Of a stretch of 64,000 nucleotides of DNA, positions 21,488-32,261 are shown one piece after another. Origin of the DNA: Lysobacterales bacterium (GTDB lineage: Bacteria > Pseudomonadota > Gammaproteobacteria > Xanthomonadales > Xanthomonadaceae). The notes below the pieces were generated by a model. That model was not told the origin of the DNA. It saw nothing but the letters and a program-made list of their open reading frames with translations, and ran no database searches. The number at the start of each line of letters is the position of its first letter. Positions within the stretch are counted from its first letter, which is position 1. The stretch spans positions 540,843-604,842 of the forward strand of contig JAEKKX010000006.1 of assembly GCA_019510125.1 (NCBI GenBank). Direction: 5' to 3'. A program made the translations under genes and the position numbers.

Positions 21488-22732
21488 ATGGCATATTTCG
21501 AACTGGTAGAGAAGATGGCGCCGAACGCGGTGATCAAGGTCGTCGGCGTCGGCGGCGGCGGCGGCAACGCGGTCGCGCACATGGTCAACGGCTGCATCGA
21601 GGGCGTGGAGTTCATCACCGCCAACACCGATTCGCAGGCGATCAAGAACTGCGGCGCGAAGCTGCAACTGCAGCTCGGCAGCAACGTCACCAAGGGCCTG
21701 GGCGCGGGCGCGAATCCGGAGGTCGGCCGCCAGGCCGCGCTGGAGGACCGTGAACGCATCATGGACGCGCTGCAGGGCGCCGACATGGTGTTCATCACCG
21801 CCGGCATGGGCGGCGGCACCGGCACCGGCGCCGCGCCGGTCGTGGCCCAGCTCGCGAAGGAGATGGGCATCCTGACCGTCGCCGTCGTCACCAAGCCGTT
21901 CCCGTTCGAGGGCCGCCGCCGCATGCAGGTGGCGCTGAAGGGCATCGAGGAGCTGTCGCAGCACTGCGACTCGCTGATCACGATCCCGAACGAGAAGCTG
22001 ATCACCGTGCTCGGCCGCAACGCGACCATGATCCAGGCGTTCCGCGCCGCCAACGACGTGCTGCAGGGCGCGGTGCAGGGCATCGCCGACCTGATCGTGC
22101 GTCCGGGCCTGATCAACGTCGACTTCGCCGACGTGCGCACGGTCATGTCCGAAATGGGCCTGGCGATGATGGGCACCGGCTCGGCCCGCGGCGACGACCG
22201 CGCGCAGGCGGCCGCCGAATCGGCGATCAACAACCCGCTGCTGGACGACGTCAACCTCGCCGGCGCCAACGGCATCCTGGTCAACATCACCGCCGGCCCG
22301 GACTTCACGATGGCCGAGTTCGACGAAGTCGGCCGCACGATCGAGAACTTCGCCTCGGAAGACGCGACCGTGGTCATCGGCACCGTGCTCGACCCCGACA
22401 TGCAGGACGAGGTCAAGGTCACCGTCGTCGCCACCGGCCTCAACCGCTCCGTCGCCCGCCAGGCGGTGCGCACCTCCGATCGCGACGAAGGCTTCGTGCC
22501 GCAGCGCCGTCCGCAGGTGCAGTTGATCAACACCCAGGGCCGTCGCGACGGCACCACCGGGATGATGATCGACGAGCCCGCGGCTCCGGTGTCCCCGGGC
22601 GCCGGCATCGCCGCGCACCTGCGCGGTCGCGGCGCCGCGACCGACACCGGCGCGACCCCGGCCGCGGCCGATTTCGGCAGCGACAGCAGCTACCTGGACA
22701 TCCCGGCGTTCCTGCGCCGCCAGGCCGACTGA
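21488..22732 (+). CDS. ftsZ: Cell division protein FtsZ
   Basis: FtsZ is the tubulin-like GTPase that forms the division ring. The 414-residue sequence has [25 protein letters not shown], the GTP-binding G-box GGGTGTG at 108-114, and [15 protein letters not shown]. The C-terminal tail ends in a conserved peptide ([11 protein letters not shown]) that binds FtsA and ZipA. The ribosome site GACGAGGA is 8-10 bases before the ATG. A strong terminator follows. Confidence 0.98.
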   Translation: MAYFELVEKMAPNAVIKVVGVGGGGGNAVAHMVNGCIEGVEFITANTDSQAIKNCGAKLQLQLGSNVTKGLGAGANPEVGRQAALEDRERIMDALQGADMVFITAGMGGGTGTGAAPVVAQLAKEMGILTVAVVTKPFPFEGRRRMQVALKGIEELSQHCDSLITIPNEKLITVLGRNATMIQAFRAANDVLQGAVQGIADLIVRPGLINVDFADVRTVMSEMGLAMMGTGSARGDDRAQAAAESAINNPLLDDVNLAGANGILVNITAGPDFTMAEFDEVGRTIENFASEDATVVIGTVLDPDMQDEVKVTVVATGLNRSVARQAVRTSDRDEGFVPQRRPQVQLINTQGRRDGTTGMMIDEPAAPVSPGAGIAAHLRGRGAATDTGATPAAADFGSDSSYLDIPAFLRRQAD

Positions 22733-22864
22733 GGCCGGACCGGCCACGCGTCGCCGTCCGCGCCCGCGGCCGGCGGCGTTCCGGATCCTTCCGTCCGCCC
22801 TGCGGCCGGGAGCGTTAGATACTTCCGGCCGCACCGCGGCCGGGAGAGGCGCCATGTCCCTTGG

Positions 22865-22893
22865 CCGCCGGACACCTGTCCGGCGGTTTTTTT
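22865..22893 (+). terminator. Rho-independent terminator after ftsZ
   Basis: CCGCCGGACA and TGTCCGGCGG form a perfect 10-bp stem with a 2-base apex, so a 4-base loop after fraying. Seven T residues follow. It ends the dcw transcript and isolates lpxC, which must have its own promoter. Confidence 0.9.
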
Positions 22894-22978
22894 GGTCCCG
22901 TGGGCGGCGGTCGGTAGCACACGGTTGTTGCAGCGCGGAAACAGTGCGTCGCTTCCGTTCAGGTTCAGCCTCCCGCGT

Positions 22979-22984
22979 GATAAT
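22979..22984 (+). promoter_or_regulatory. Possible -10 element of the lpxC promoter
   Basis: GATAAT lies in the only AT-rich patch between the ftsZ terminator and lpxC, 55 bases before the start codon. A matching -35 is weak (TTCCGT with long spacing). The lpxC leader would be about 50 bases. Confidence 0.4.
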
Positions 22985-23039
22985 CTCGCCCTCCGTTCGC
23001 AGGGGAATCCCTGCATTTCCGAGGTTTCCGACGACCCCC

Positions 23040-23948
23040 ATGGCCAGGCAGCGCACCCTCCGCAACACCATCCGCGCCACCGGCGTGGGGCTGCACAGCG
23101 GCGAGAAGGTGTACCTGACCCTGCGCCCGGCGCCGGTCGATGCGGGCATCGTGTTCCGCCGGGTGGACCTGGATCCGGTCGTCGAGATTCCCGCTCGCGC
23201 CGACCTCGTGACCGAGACCATGCTCTGCACCGGTCTGTCGCGCGACGGCGGCAAGGCGATGACCGTCGAGCATCTGATGTCCGCGCTCGCCGGCCTCGGC
23301 GTCGACAACGTCTACATCGACCTGTCCGCGCCGGAAGTGCCGATCATGGACGGCTCGTCCGGCCCGTTCGTGTTCCTGCTGCAGTCGGCCGGGATCGTCG
23401 AGCAGAACGCGGCCAAGCGCTTCATGCGCATCGTGAAGCCGGTGGAAGTGCGCGACGGCGACAAGGTCGCCCGGTTCGAGCCCTACGACGGCTTCCGCCT
23501 CGGTTTCACCGTCGAATTCAACCATCCGGCCATCCCGTCGTCGCAGTCGCGCGCGGTGGTCGAGTTCTCGACCGAGAACTACGTGCGCGAAGTCAGCCGC
23601 GCGCGCACCTTCGGCTTCATGCGCGACCTCGAGTTCATGCGCGAACGCAACCTCGGCCTCGGCGGCTCGATGGACAACGCGATCGTGCTCGACGAGTTCC
23701 GGGTGCTCAACGACGACGGCCTGCGCTACGCCGACGAGTTCGTGCGCCACAAGATCCTCGACGCGGTCGGTGACCTGTACCTCGCCGGCCACCCGATCCT
23801 CGGCGCCTACGAGGGCTTCAAGTCGGGCCACGCGCTCAACAACAGGCTGGTCCGCGCGCTGCTCGCCGAAGCCTCGGCCTGGGAATTCGCGACCTTCCCG
23901 GACGACGCGCCGGTCCCGGTCGTCTACGGCGCCCCGGCGCTGGCCTGA
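23040..23948 (+). CDS. lpxC: UDP-3-O-acyl-N-acetylglucosamine deacetylase LpxC
   Basis: LpxC catalyses the committed step of lipid A synthesis, a zinc-dependent deacetylation. The 302-residue protein starts [21 protein letters not shown]. It keeps the zinc ligands H78 ([16 protein letters not shown]), H237 and D241 ([11 protein letters not shown]), along with [10 protein letters not shown] and [10 protein letters not shown]. The upstream reading frame is open for 62 more codons but crosses the ftsZ terminator and promoter region, so the ATG at 23040 was chosen. Position after ftsZ is conserved. Confidence 0.97.
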   Translation: MARQRTLRNTIRATGVGLHSGEKVYLTLRPAPVDAGIVFRRVDLDPVVEIPARADLVTETMLCTGLSRDGGKAMTVEHLMSALAGLGVDNVYIDLSAPEVPIMDGSSGPFVFLLQSAGIVEQNAAKRFMRIVKPVEVRDGDKVARFEPYDGFRLGFTVEFNHPAIPSSQSRAVVEFSTENYVREVSRARTFGFMRDLEFMRERNLGLGGSMDNAIVLDEFRVLNDDGLRYADEFVRHKILDAVGDLYLAGHPILGAYEGFKSGHALNNRLVRALLAEASAWEFATFPDDAPVPVVYGAPALA

Positions 23949-24146
23949 GCCCCTTCCGGGCCGCTCCCGGAACCTGAACGGATCGTGTGGATTGCCCGAT
24001 CCGTGATCCCGTGTCGGGCGTTTTACGGAAAGTTAACGAAAAGCCCCCGCATTTCTTAACCCCCGGGTCGGATGCGGCCGGTAGCATGCCGGCTTCGTGT
24101 CCGACGGACCGGCCTTCCCCCCCACGGCCGATCCCCGGGCAGACCC

Positions 24147-24617
24147 TCAGGTCGGGTCCTCCCGCGCAGGTGCATCGCGGGAAGCGAGAGCGGCCGCGAA
24201 GGCATCGCGCGCGGCCGCGGACAGGGAGGCGACAGGCGTGGTCGTGGACGTACCGGGGCTAGAAGGCCGCAAACCCAGCGGCCCGGTCGCGGTGCGCACC
24301 ACCAGGTCGTTCGCCTCCAGCCCGAGGGAACGGGCGGCGTCGAGCAGGACGGTGGCGGTCAGGCGCATCCGCGCGTGCCACACCGGGGCATCCACGAGGT
24401 ACACGAGTCTTCCGCGGTCGATGTTCGCCAGGCGCGCATGCGCCGCGAGCGCGGGCGGAAGGTGGGGACGGAGTTGCAGATCCATCGCGTCCAGCCACAG
24501 CGCCCGTCGCAGCGAATGCGCGCCCGGGTCGCCGGCATCGGCGCCCAGCAGGGCGGCGAGCGCGTCCTTCGGGCCACCGGAGGCGGGCGGGGCGGTCGGG
24601 GGTCGTGAACGAGACAT
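24147..24617 (-). CDS. DciA-like DUF721 protein
   Basis: This 156-residue protein has the short alpha/beta DUF721 core, including RLVYLVDAPVWHARMRLTATVLLDA, which resembles the KH-like domain of DciA. DciA is the helicase loader or operator in bacteria that lack DnaC. The N and C termini are low-complexity. In related genomes a DUF721 gene commonly lies between lpxC and the M23 peptidase/secA pair, which supports the call. Its ATG (24615-24617) overlaps the ATG of the divergent peptidase gene, so the two share no intergenic space. Confidence 0.75.
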   Translation of the reverse strand: MSRSRPPTAPPASGGPKDALAALLGADAGDPGAHSLRRALWLDAMDLQLRPHLPPALAAHARLANIDRGRLVYLVDAPVWHARMRLTATVLLDAARSLGLEANDLVVRTATGPLGLRPSSPGTSTTTPVASLSAAARDAFAAALASRDAPAREDPT

Positions 24618-25626
24618 GAGATCGATGACTTTACACAGCTACCTCCAGCTTGCGCATCGTCACGCCGCCCACGCGGCGCACGCCGTTCAGGCGACCGCGG
24701 TGCATACCTGGGAACGCCTGCAGCCGCGCATGCGCCGCGGCGCCGCGACGTGCATCCGCACGATCCGCCGGAATCCCGCCTACGCCGCCGTCGCGCTGCT
24801 GACCGTCGGCACCCTGTTCGGCACGTTCGTCCAGGGCTGGCTGCGCGACGCCGAGTTCGAACGCCTGAAGGCCGATGTGGTCGCCCAGCGCGACGGCCTG
24901 CAGGCCACCCGCCGCGAAGCCCAGCGCGAGGTCAATGCGCTGGCCGCGCGCCTCGGCGAGCTCCAGGCCGAGGCCAACCGGCTCAACGCGCTCGGCGAGC
25001 GCCTGACCCGGGTCGCCCAGCTCGGCGACGGCGAGTTCGATTTCGACAAGCCGGTCGGCATCGGCGGCGCCGGTCCGGTCCGCGACATGCCCGCCGGCGA
25101 GCTGCGCACCGACATGAGCGCCCTGGGCCTGCAGTTGCACCACGCCGGCGGCCAGTTGTCGGTGCTGGAAGCGCTGCTGTTCAACCGCGAGCTGGACCGC
25201 AACGCGACCCCGTCGCGCGCGCCGGTGGCCCACAGCTACATCACCTCCGGCTTCGGCGGCCGCGCCGACCCGTTCGGCGGCGGCGGCCAGTTCCACAAGG
25301 GCATCGATTTCGACGCCAACACCGGCGATCCGGTGCTGGCCGTGGCCGACGGCGTGGTCACCTACGCCGGCGTGCGCAGCGGCTACGGCAACGTGATCGA
25401 GATCGACCACGGCAACGGCTACGTCACCCGCTACGCCCACAATTCCCGCCTGATCGGCCAGGTCGGCGACCTGGTCCGCCGCGGCCAGGAGATCGCCGAG
25501 GCCGGCTCGACCGGCCGTTCGACCGGCGCCCACGTCCATTTCGAGGTCTGGGAGAACGGCGCGGTGGTCAATCCCAGGCAGTTCCTGGGCGTCGCCGACG
25601 CCGCGGCCCCGGCCGGCAAGGGCTGA
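24616..25626 (+). CDS. Membrane-anchored M23 family metallopeptidase
   Basis: The 336-residue protein probably cuts peptidoglycan cross-links in the periplasm or regulates an enzyme that does. It has a basic cytoplasmic start, one transmembrane helix (about 54-72, [17 protein letters not shown]) and a long coiled coil (about 75-150). A C-terminal LytM/M23 domain carries [33 protein letters not shown] and GAHVHFEVW, giving the H-x3-D and HxH zinc ligands. An ATG three codons later (24625) has a better ribosome site and may be the true start. The gene precedes secA in related bacteria. Confidence 0.88.
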   Translation: MRSMTLHSYLQLAHRHAAHAAHAVQATAVHTWERLQPRMRRGAATCIRTIRRNPAYAAVALLTVGTLFGTFVQGWLRDAEFERLKADVVAQRDGLQATRREAQREVNALAARLGELQAEANRLNALGERLTRVAQLGDGEFDFDKPVGIGGAGPVRDMPAGELRTDMSALGLQLHHAGGQLSVLEALLFNRELDRNATPSRAPVAHSYITSGFGGRADPFGGGGQFHKGIDFDANTGDPVLAVADGVVTYAGVRSGYGNVIEIDHGNGYVTRYAHNSRLIGQVGDLVRRGQEIAEAGSTGRSTGAHVHFEVWENGAVVNPRQFLGVADAAAPAGKG

Positions 25627-25692
25627 CGAACGGCCGCCCGACGGGGTTGATACCCCGGGGGGCCGGCACCAAGTACAATCGGCTGTTGCGGA

Positions 25693-25714
25693 GGGGCGCA
25701 GTGCGCCCCTTTTT
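25693..25714 (+). terminator. Hairpin with T run between the M23 gene and secA
   Basis: GGGGCGC-AGT-GCGCCCC followed by TTTTT lies 64 bases before the secA start. It can terminate the M23 transcript. A TACAAT -10-like element at 25674-25679 lies just upstream, so it could instead act as an attenuator in the secA leader. Confidence 0.75.
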
Positions 25715-25777
25715 GTTGCCGGCCTCCGCCGCAGGGCGCCGTCGGCCCGATTCCCCTTCCGAAACGTCCCCGACCTC

Positions 25778-28504
<2,727 letters not shown>

Positions 28505-28527
28505 TCGCCGCCGCCATGCGGTCCCCC

Positions 28528-28555
28528 GGAAACACCCGCGCGAGCGGGTGTTTCC
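28528..28555 (+). terminator. Hairpin after secA
   Basis: GGAAACACCCGC and GCGGGTGTTTCC form a perfect 12-bp stem with a GCGA loop, 24 bases after the secA stop. The downstream side has only scattered Ts, so termination may be inefficient or may act on the opposite strand. Confidence 0.55.
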
Positions 28556-28640
28556 GTGTCCGGGCGTCGCCGGTCTTGCCGCGGACATCCCCGGCGGGTA
28601 AAACGGGACGGACACGGCCTGCGTACCCCTTCCACGCTGC

Positions 28641-29684
28641 ATGAGCGACCCGGACCGAAGTCGACCCCCTCCGCCCATCCACGTCGTCGCCGGCGTCATC
28701 GCCGACGTGCGCGGCCGCATCCTGCTGGCGCGGCGCACGGAAGGTCGCGATCTGGCGGGGCTGTGGGAATTCCCGGGCGGCAAGGTCGATCCCGGCGAGA
28801 CGCCCGAGCAGGCGCTGGTGCGCGAGCTGCGCGAGGAGCTCGGCATCGAGGCGCGCGTCGGCGAAGCGGTGATCGAGGTGCCGCAGCGCTACCCGCACAA
28901 GCGCCTGCGCCTGGACGTGCGCCGCATCGCGTCGTGGACCGGCAGCGTGAAAGGCCTCGACGGCCAGGCGCTGGCGTGGGTGCCGCCGCACAAGCTCGCC
29001 AGCTACGCGATGCCCGACGCCGACCGGCCCGTCGTCGCCGCGCTGCGGCAGCCGGCGCTGTACTGGGTCACACCCGACCTGATCATGCCCGACCTGGTCA
29101 GGTCCGACCTGGTTAGGCCCGAGCCGGGCGCCGGCGATTCCCGCCACGATGCCAGGATCGAGCGCGTGTGGCGCGATGCGCTGCGCGCGGCGCTCGATGC
29201 GGGCGCGCGCCGGGTGCAACTGCGCGCGCCGACGCTCGCGGCGTCCGCACCCGCGCGCTGGCGTGCGCTGGTGGAGGCCGCCGTCGCCGACATCCGCGCC
29301 GCCGACGGCGAGGCGCTCATCAACGACGACGTCGCGCTCGCCGAGGCGCTGGGCATCGGCGTCCACCTGCCCGCGCGACGGCTGCGCGCGCTGGCGGCGC
29401 GTCCGCTGTCGCCGGCGCAACCGGTGATCGCGTCCTGCCACGATCTCGACGAACTGCGGTTGGCGCAGGCGCTCGGCTGCGACGCCGCCGTGCTCGGTCC
29501 GGTGCTGCCGACCGCGTCGCATCCGGGACAGCCGGGCATCGGCTGGGAGACGTTCGCGGCGCTGCGCGAGGACGTGGCGCTGCCGATGTACGCGATCGGC
29601 GGCCTGCAGCGCGACGACGTCGCGATCGCGCGTCGCCACGGCGCACAGGGCATCGCGGCGATCCGCGGGCTGTGGCCGGGCTGA
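28641..29684 (+). CDS. Fusion protein: Nudix hydrolase (MutT-like) + ThiE-like domain
   Basis: The N-terminal half (residues 1-135) is an 8-oxo-dGTP diphosphatase-like Nudix domain with a complete Nudix box at 47-69 (GX5EX7REUXEEXGU, seen as GKVDPGE...RELREELGI). The C-terminal half (about 165-347) resembles thiamine phosphate synthase/TenI TIM barrels: RVQLRAPTLAA, INDDVALAEALGIGVHL, AVLGPVLPTASHPG and YAIGGLQRDDVAIARRHGAQGIAAIRGLW. Such fusions are known in gammaproteobacteria; the role of the second domain is unclear. The linker contains an in-frame tandem repeat (29073-29117) not expected in homologues. The gene follows secA. Confidence 0.9.
   Translation: MSDPDRSRPPPPIHVVAGVIADVRGRILLARRTEGRDLAGLWEFPGGKVDPGETPEQALVRELREELGIEARVGEAVIEVPQRYPHKRLRLDVRRIASWTGSVKGLDGQALAWVPPHKLASYAMPDADRPVVAALRQPALYWVTPDLIMPDLVRSDLVRPEPGAGDSRHDARIERVWRDALRAALDAGARRVQLRAPTLAASAPARWRALVEAAVADIRAADGEALINDDVALAEALGIGVHLPARRLRALAARPLSPAQPVIASCHDLDELRLAQALGCDAAVLGPVLPTASHPGQPGIGWETFAALREDVALPMYAIGGLQRDDVAIARRHGAQGIAAIRGLWPG
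29073..29117 (+). repeat. Three in-frame 15-bp repeats in the Nudix/ThiE linker
   Basis: Units based on CCCGACCTGGTCAGG at 29073, 29088 and 29103 encode PDLIM-PDLVR-SDLVR in the inter-domain linker. Contiguous 15-base units keep the frame. Confidence 0.8.
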
Positions 29685-29710
29685 GCAGCGCTGTCGTCCT
29701 CGACCATCGC

Positions 29711-29726
29711 CTGTCACATCTGACAG
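29711..29726. promoter_or_regulatory. Lux-box-like dyad upstream of the tyrosinase gene
   Basis: CTGTCACATCTGACAG (CTGTCA-N4-TGACAG) lies 190 bp before the tyrosinase start. Three more flanking bases on each side extend the dyad (CGC...GCG). It fits the CT-N12-AG layout of LuxR-family boxes. An identical 16-mer occurs at 51630-51645. Confidence 0.6.
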
Positions 29727-29916
29727 GCGACAGCCCGGCGGGGCTGGCCCACGATGCCACTGCCGTTCGTGCGCGATGCTGCGACGCAGCGATGCGGCGG
29801 CCGCGACGCGACGGACGCGCAGGCAAGGACGTGGCGCGAGGCGATCGGTCGCCCGCTGCCGCAATCACGATGCACGATACGATCCACGACTCGATGCATG
29901 ACTCAAGGAGGGGAAG

Positions 29917-31410
29917 ATGGTCACACGCAGAGTGCTGCTCAAGGCGGGCCTGGGCGCGGGTGCAGCGTCGGTGTTTTCGGGTGCGGTCGGCGGACTCGCC
30001 GCGTTCGCGCAGAGCGGGCCGGTCGTCCGGCGCAGCCTGCACGACATGGCGCTGGACGATCCCGATCTCGAAACCTACCGCGACTTCGTCGGCATCATGC
30101 AGGCTAGGGACCAGAACGATCCGGTCAGTTGGCTGCAGTATTCGCTGATGCACGGCCGCTATGGCGGCGGATATCGCTACTGCCCGCACGGCGACTGGTA
30201 TTTCCTGCCGTGGCATCGCGAGTTCGTGCTGATGTACGAGCGCGCGGCGCGGGCGTTGACCGGCAACGCCGCGTTCGCGATGCCGTACTGGGACTGGACC
30301 GTGGACCGGATGATGCCGCAGGCGTTCACCGATCCCAGCTACAAGGGCAAGCCCAATCCGCTGTACGTCTCCGGGCGCACGCTCAATACCTCCAACTGGC
30401 CGCTGCCGGATGCGTGGGTCGGCGCGGACGTGCTGAAGAGCAGGGTCTATGCCGAGACCAACTTCCAGCTCTTCGGCACCAGCAAGAATCCGAACCAGGA
30501 CAGCCTCGACATGGCCTGGGTGGTGCGCGGCGGCGGCGTGCAGGGCTTCCTCGAAGGCACGCCGCACAACCTGATCCACAACGCGATCGGCGCGTTCATG
30601 CCGAGCGCGGGCTCGCCGCGCGATCCGATCTTCTTCATGCACCACGGCAACATCGACCGGATCTGGGCGAACTGGAACGCGCTCGGCCGCAGCAACACCG
30701 CCGACATGACCCCGACCGATCGCAACCTGTGGCTGAACATGTACTTCGACAAGAACTACATCTCGCCCACCGGTGCGCTCTACGGCGCGTATCCGCGCGA
30801 TCTGCAGGACACCCGCGCGCTCGGCTACACCTACCCCGGGCTGCCGCAGCCGGACGGCCTGCTGCCCGACCAGAAGCGCGATGCGCAGTTGCTGTCGATC
30901 CTGGGGGCCGAGGGCGGGAAAATCGAGAACCTGCTGGTGCTGCCGGCAGCGAACACCGAAGCGGCGACCCTGCGTGCGCCGCTGGTCAAGCGCGTGCGGA
31001 TGAGCACGGCGATGCAGGCGGAGGTGGTCGATTCCGGCGCGGGTCCGGCCGATGGCGTGGAAGTCTTCGCGCTGATCCGCGAAATGGCGGTGGGGCCCGA
31101 CGTGTCGTCGGTGCGCGTCTTCGTCAACGACGATGCGGTGACCGCGAACACCCCCAGCAGCGATCCGCACTTCGCCGGTGAAATCGGCTTCCTCGCCCAT
31201 CCCGAGGGCGCGGGCGGCCACGAGGGCCACGAGAAGGCGCTGCCGTCGGCGATGATCGAGCTCACCGACACCGTGCGCGCACTCTCGAAACGGGGCCTGC
31301 TGGGCGGAGACCAGCTCTCCGTGCAACTGGTGCCGGTGCTGCGCGACGGCGCCCGCGACGGCGCCGGCGCACGGGTGGTTCCGGCGGCGGTCGAGATCAT
31401 TGTGGTCTGA
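29917..31410 (+). CDS. Tat-exported tyrosinase / polyphenol oxidase-like type-3 copper enzyme
   Basis: The 497-residue protein starts with a Tat signal (T3-R4-R5-V-L-L-K9, then a hydrophobic stretch ending AFAQS), so it is predicted to fold, and possibly gain copper, before export. The CuA site is H79, H91 and H100, with C89 two residues before H91. The CuB site is H217, H221 and the H242-H243 pair in FFMHHGNIDRIW. MPYWDWT and the C-terminal beta-rich domain resemble plant-type polyphenol oxidases. It would oxidise phenols or catechols to quinones in the periplasm. Strong ribosome site AAGGAGGGG. No copper-chaperone (caddie) gene is adjacent. Its upstream lux-box-like site is shared with a distant oxidoreductase gene. 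Confidence 0.92.
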   Translation: MVTRRVLLKAGLGAGAASVFSGAVGGLAAFAQSGPVVRRSLHDMALDDPDLETYRDFVGIMQARDQNDPVSWLQYSLMHGRYGGGYRYCPHGDWYFLPWHREFVLMYERAARALTGNAAFAMPYWDWTVDRMMPQAFTDPSYKGKPNPLYVSGRTLNTSNWPLPDAWVGADVLKSRVYAETNFQLFGTSKNPNQDSLDMAWVVRGGGVQGFLEGTPHNLIHNAIGAFMPSAGSPRDPIFFMHHGNIDRIWANWNALGRSNTADMTPTDRNLWLNMYFDKNYISPTGALYGAYPRDLQDTRALGYTYPGLPQPDGLLPDQKRDAQLLSILGAEGGKIENLLVLPAANTEAATLRAPLVKRVRMSTAMQAEVVDSGAGPADGVEVFALIREMAVGPDVSSVRVFVNDDAVTANTPSSDPHFAGEIGFLAHPEGAGGHEGHEKALPSAMIELTDTVRALSKRGLLGGDQLSVQLVPVLRDGARDGAGARVVPAAVEIIVV

Positions 31411-31505
31411 GCCGCGTGGCCTGAGCCGCGCGGTCCGAGCCGCGCCCGTCCGAGCCGCGCCCGTCCGAGCCGCGCCCGTCCGAGCCGCGCCCGTCTGAGC
31501 CGCGG
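31407..31505. repeat. 14/15-bp tandem array starting at the tyrosinase stop codon
   Basis: Seven contiguous units built on C(T/C)GAGCCGCG begin at 31407, within the last codon and stop TGA of the tyrosinase gene. The first two units are 14 bases, the next four are identical 15-mers (CCGAGCCGCGCCCGT), and the last is partial. Identity among the central four suggests recent expansion. Confidence 0.9.
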
Positions 31506-31624
31506 CAGCGCGCTGAACCGGCGCTGTCGACCCGCCGCCGCCCGCGAACACGGCGCGGCGGCGCGGGTCGAACGGGACGCCGACCGAGCGCTATCGTGTG
31601 CGCTCGCCACGTCCGGAGAACGCC

Positions 31625-32170
31625 ATGTCGCGCATCGATGCCGCCCGTGCCGGCCCGACCTGGCGCGGGAACGCCACCCTCGGGATCCTCGTCGCGCTGG
31701 CGGTGGTCGCGACGACCGCCTGTTCGGGGACCTTCGCCGCCGTGCGCGGGCGCGACGCCGCGACCGCCCGCGTGCGCTACGCCGACCTGCCCGTGCGCCT
31801 GTGCCTCGCGCCGGGCGCGCAGACGCTCGCGGACAGCGCGCGCGGCGACGCCGGAATGACGCTGTCACTGCGCAACGGCAAGCCGTCCGACCGCTACAGC
31901 GCCCCGTTCACGCTGTCGCTGATCGACGGCGCGCAGCGGCGCCCGCTGCTGGCGTTCGGCATGCAGCCCGATCACGTCGAAGGTGGACGCGCGCAGCCGC
32001 AGCGGTTCCGGATCCCGCTGCGCGACGTGCCCCTGCGTTCCGACCCGCACGGCCGCCTGTGCTTCGAACTGGATGCCGAACGGGATGCCGCGCCGGAGGC
32101 ATCCGCGCCAGAGCCGGGCGCGACGCTCGAAATCTCCCTGCGCTGGTCGACGCCCGCGGCCGTACCCTGA
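31625..32170 (+). CDS. Small putative lipoprotein of unknown function
   Basis: The 181-residue protein is not recognised. It begins with a basic stretch and a hydrophobic helix (LGILVALAVVATTAC) ending in a TTAC lipobox, so it is predicted to be a lipoprotein with the lipidated Cys near residue 33. The mature part has beta-rich segments (MTLSLRNGKPSDRYSAPFTLSLIDGAQRRPLLAFG) and a pair of cysteines. The ATG at 31625 has a GGAGAA ribosome site; an ATG nine codons earlier does not. It lies downstream of the tyrosinase and a tandem array, possibly on the same transcript. Confidence 0.65.
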   Translation: MSRIDAARAGPTWRGNATLGILVALAVVATTACSGTFAAVRGRDAATARVRYADLPVRLCLAPGAQTLADSARGDAGMTLSLRNGKPSDRYSAPFTLSLIDGAQRRPLLAFGMQPDHVEGGRAQPQRFRIPLRDVPLRSDPHGRLCFELDAERDAAPEASAPEPGATLEISLRWSTPAAVP

Positions 32171-32261
32171 ATCGCGCCGGCGCCTGCCACGGACACGCCG
32201 ACGCCGGCCCGGGACGCGCGAGCGCCCGGGCCGGCGTGGCGGCCAGCCTCCGACCCGCGGG

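Noticed and set aside
22854..23039. An N-terminal extension of LpxC
   Set aside because: It spans the ftsZ terminator and the putative lpxC -10; the protein from 23040 already has normal length and start.
29754..30107. A plus-strand open frame overlapping the tyrosinase start
   Set aside because: No ribosome site, Arg-rich composition and overlap with the Tat signal coding region indicate a shadow frame.
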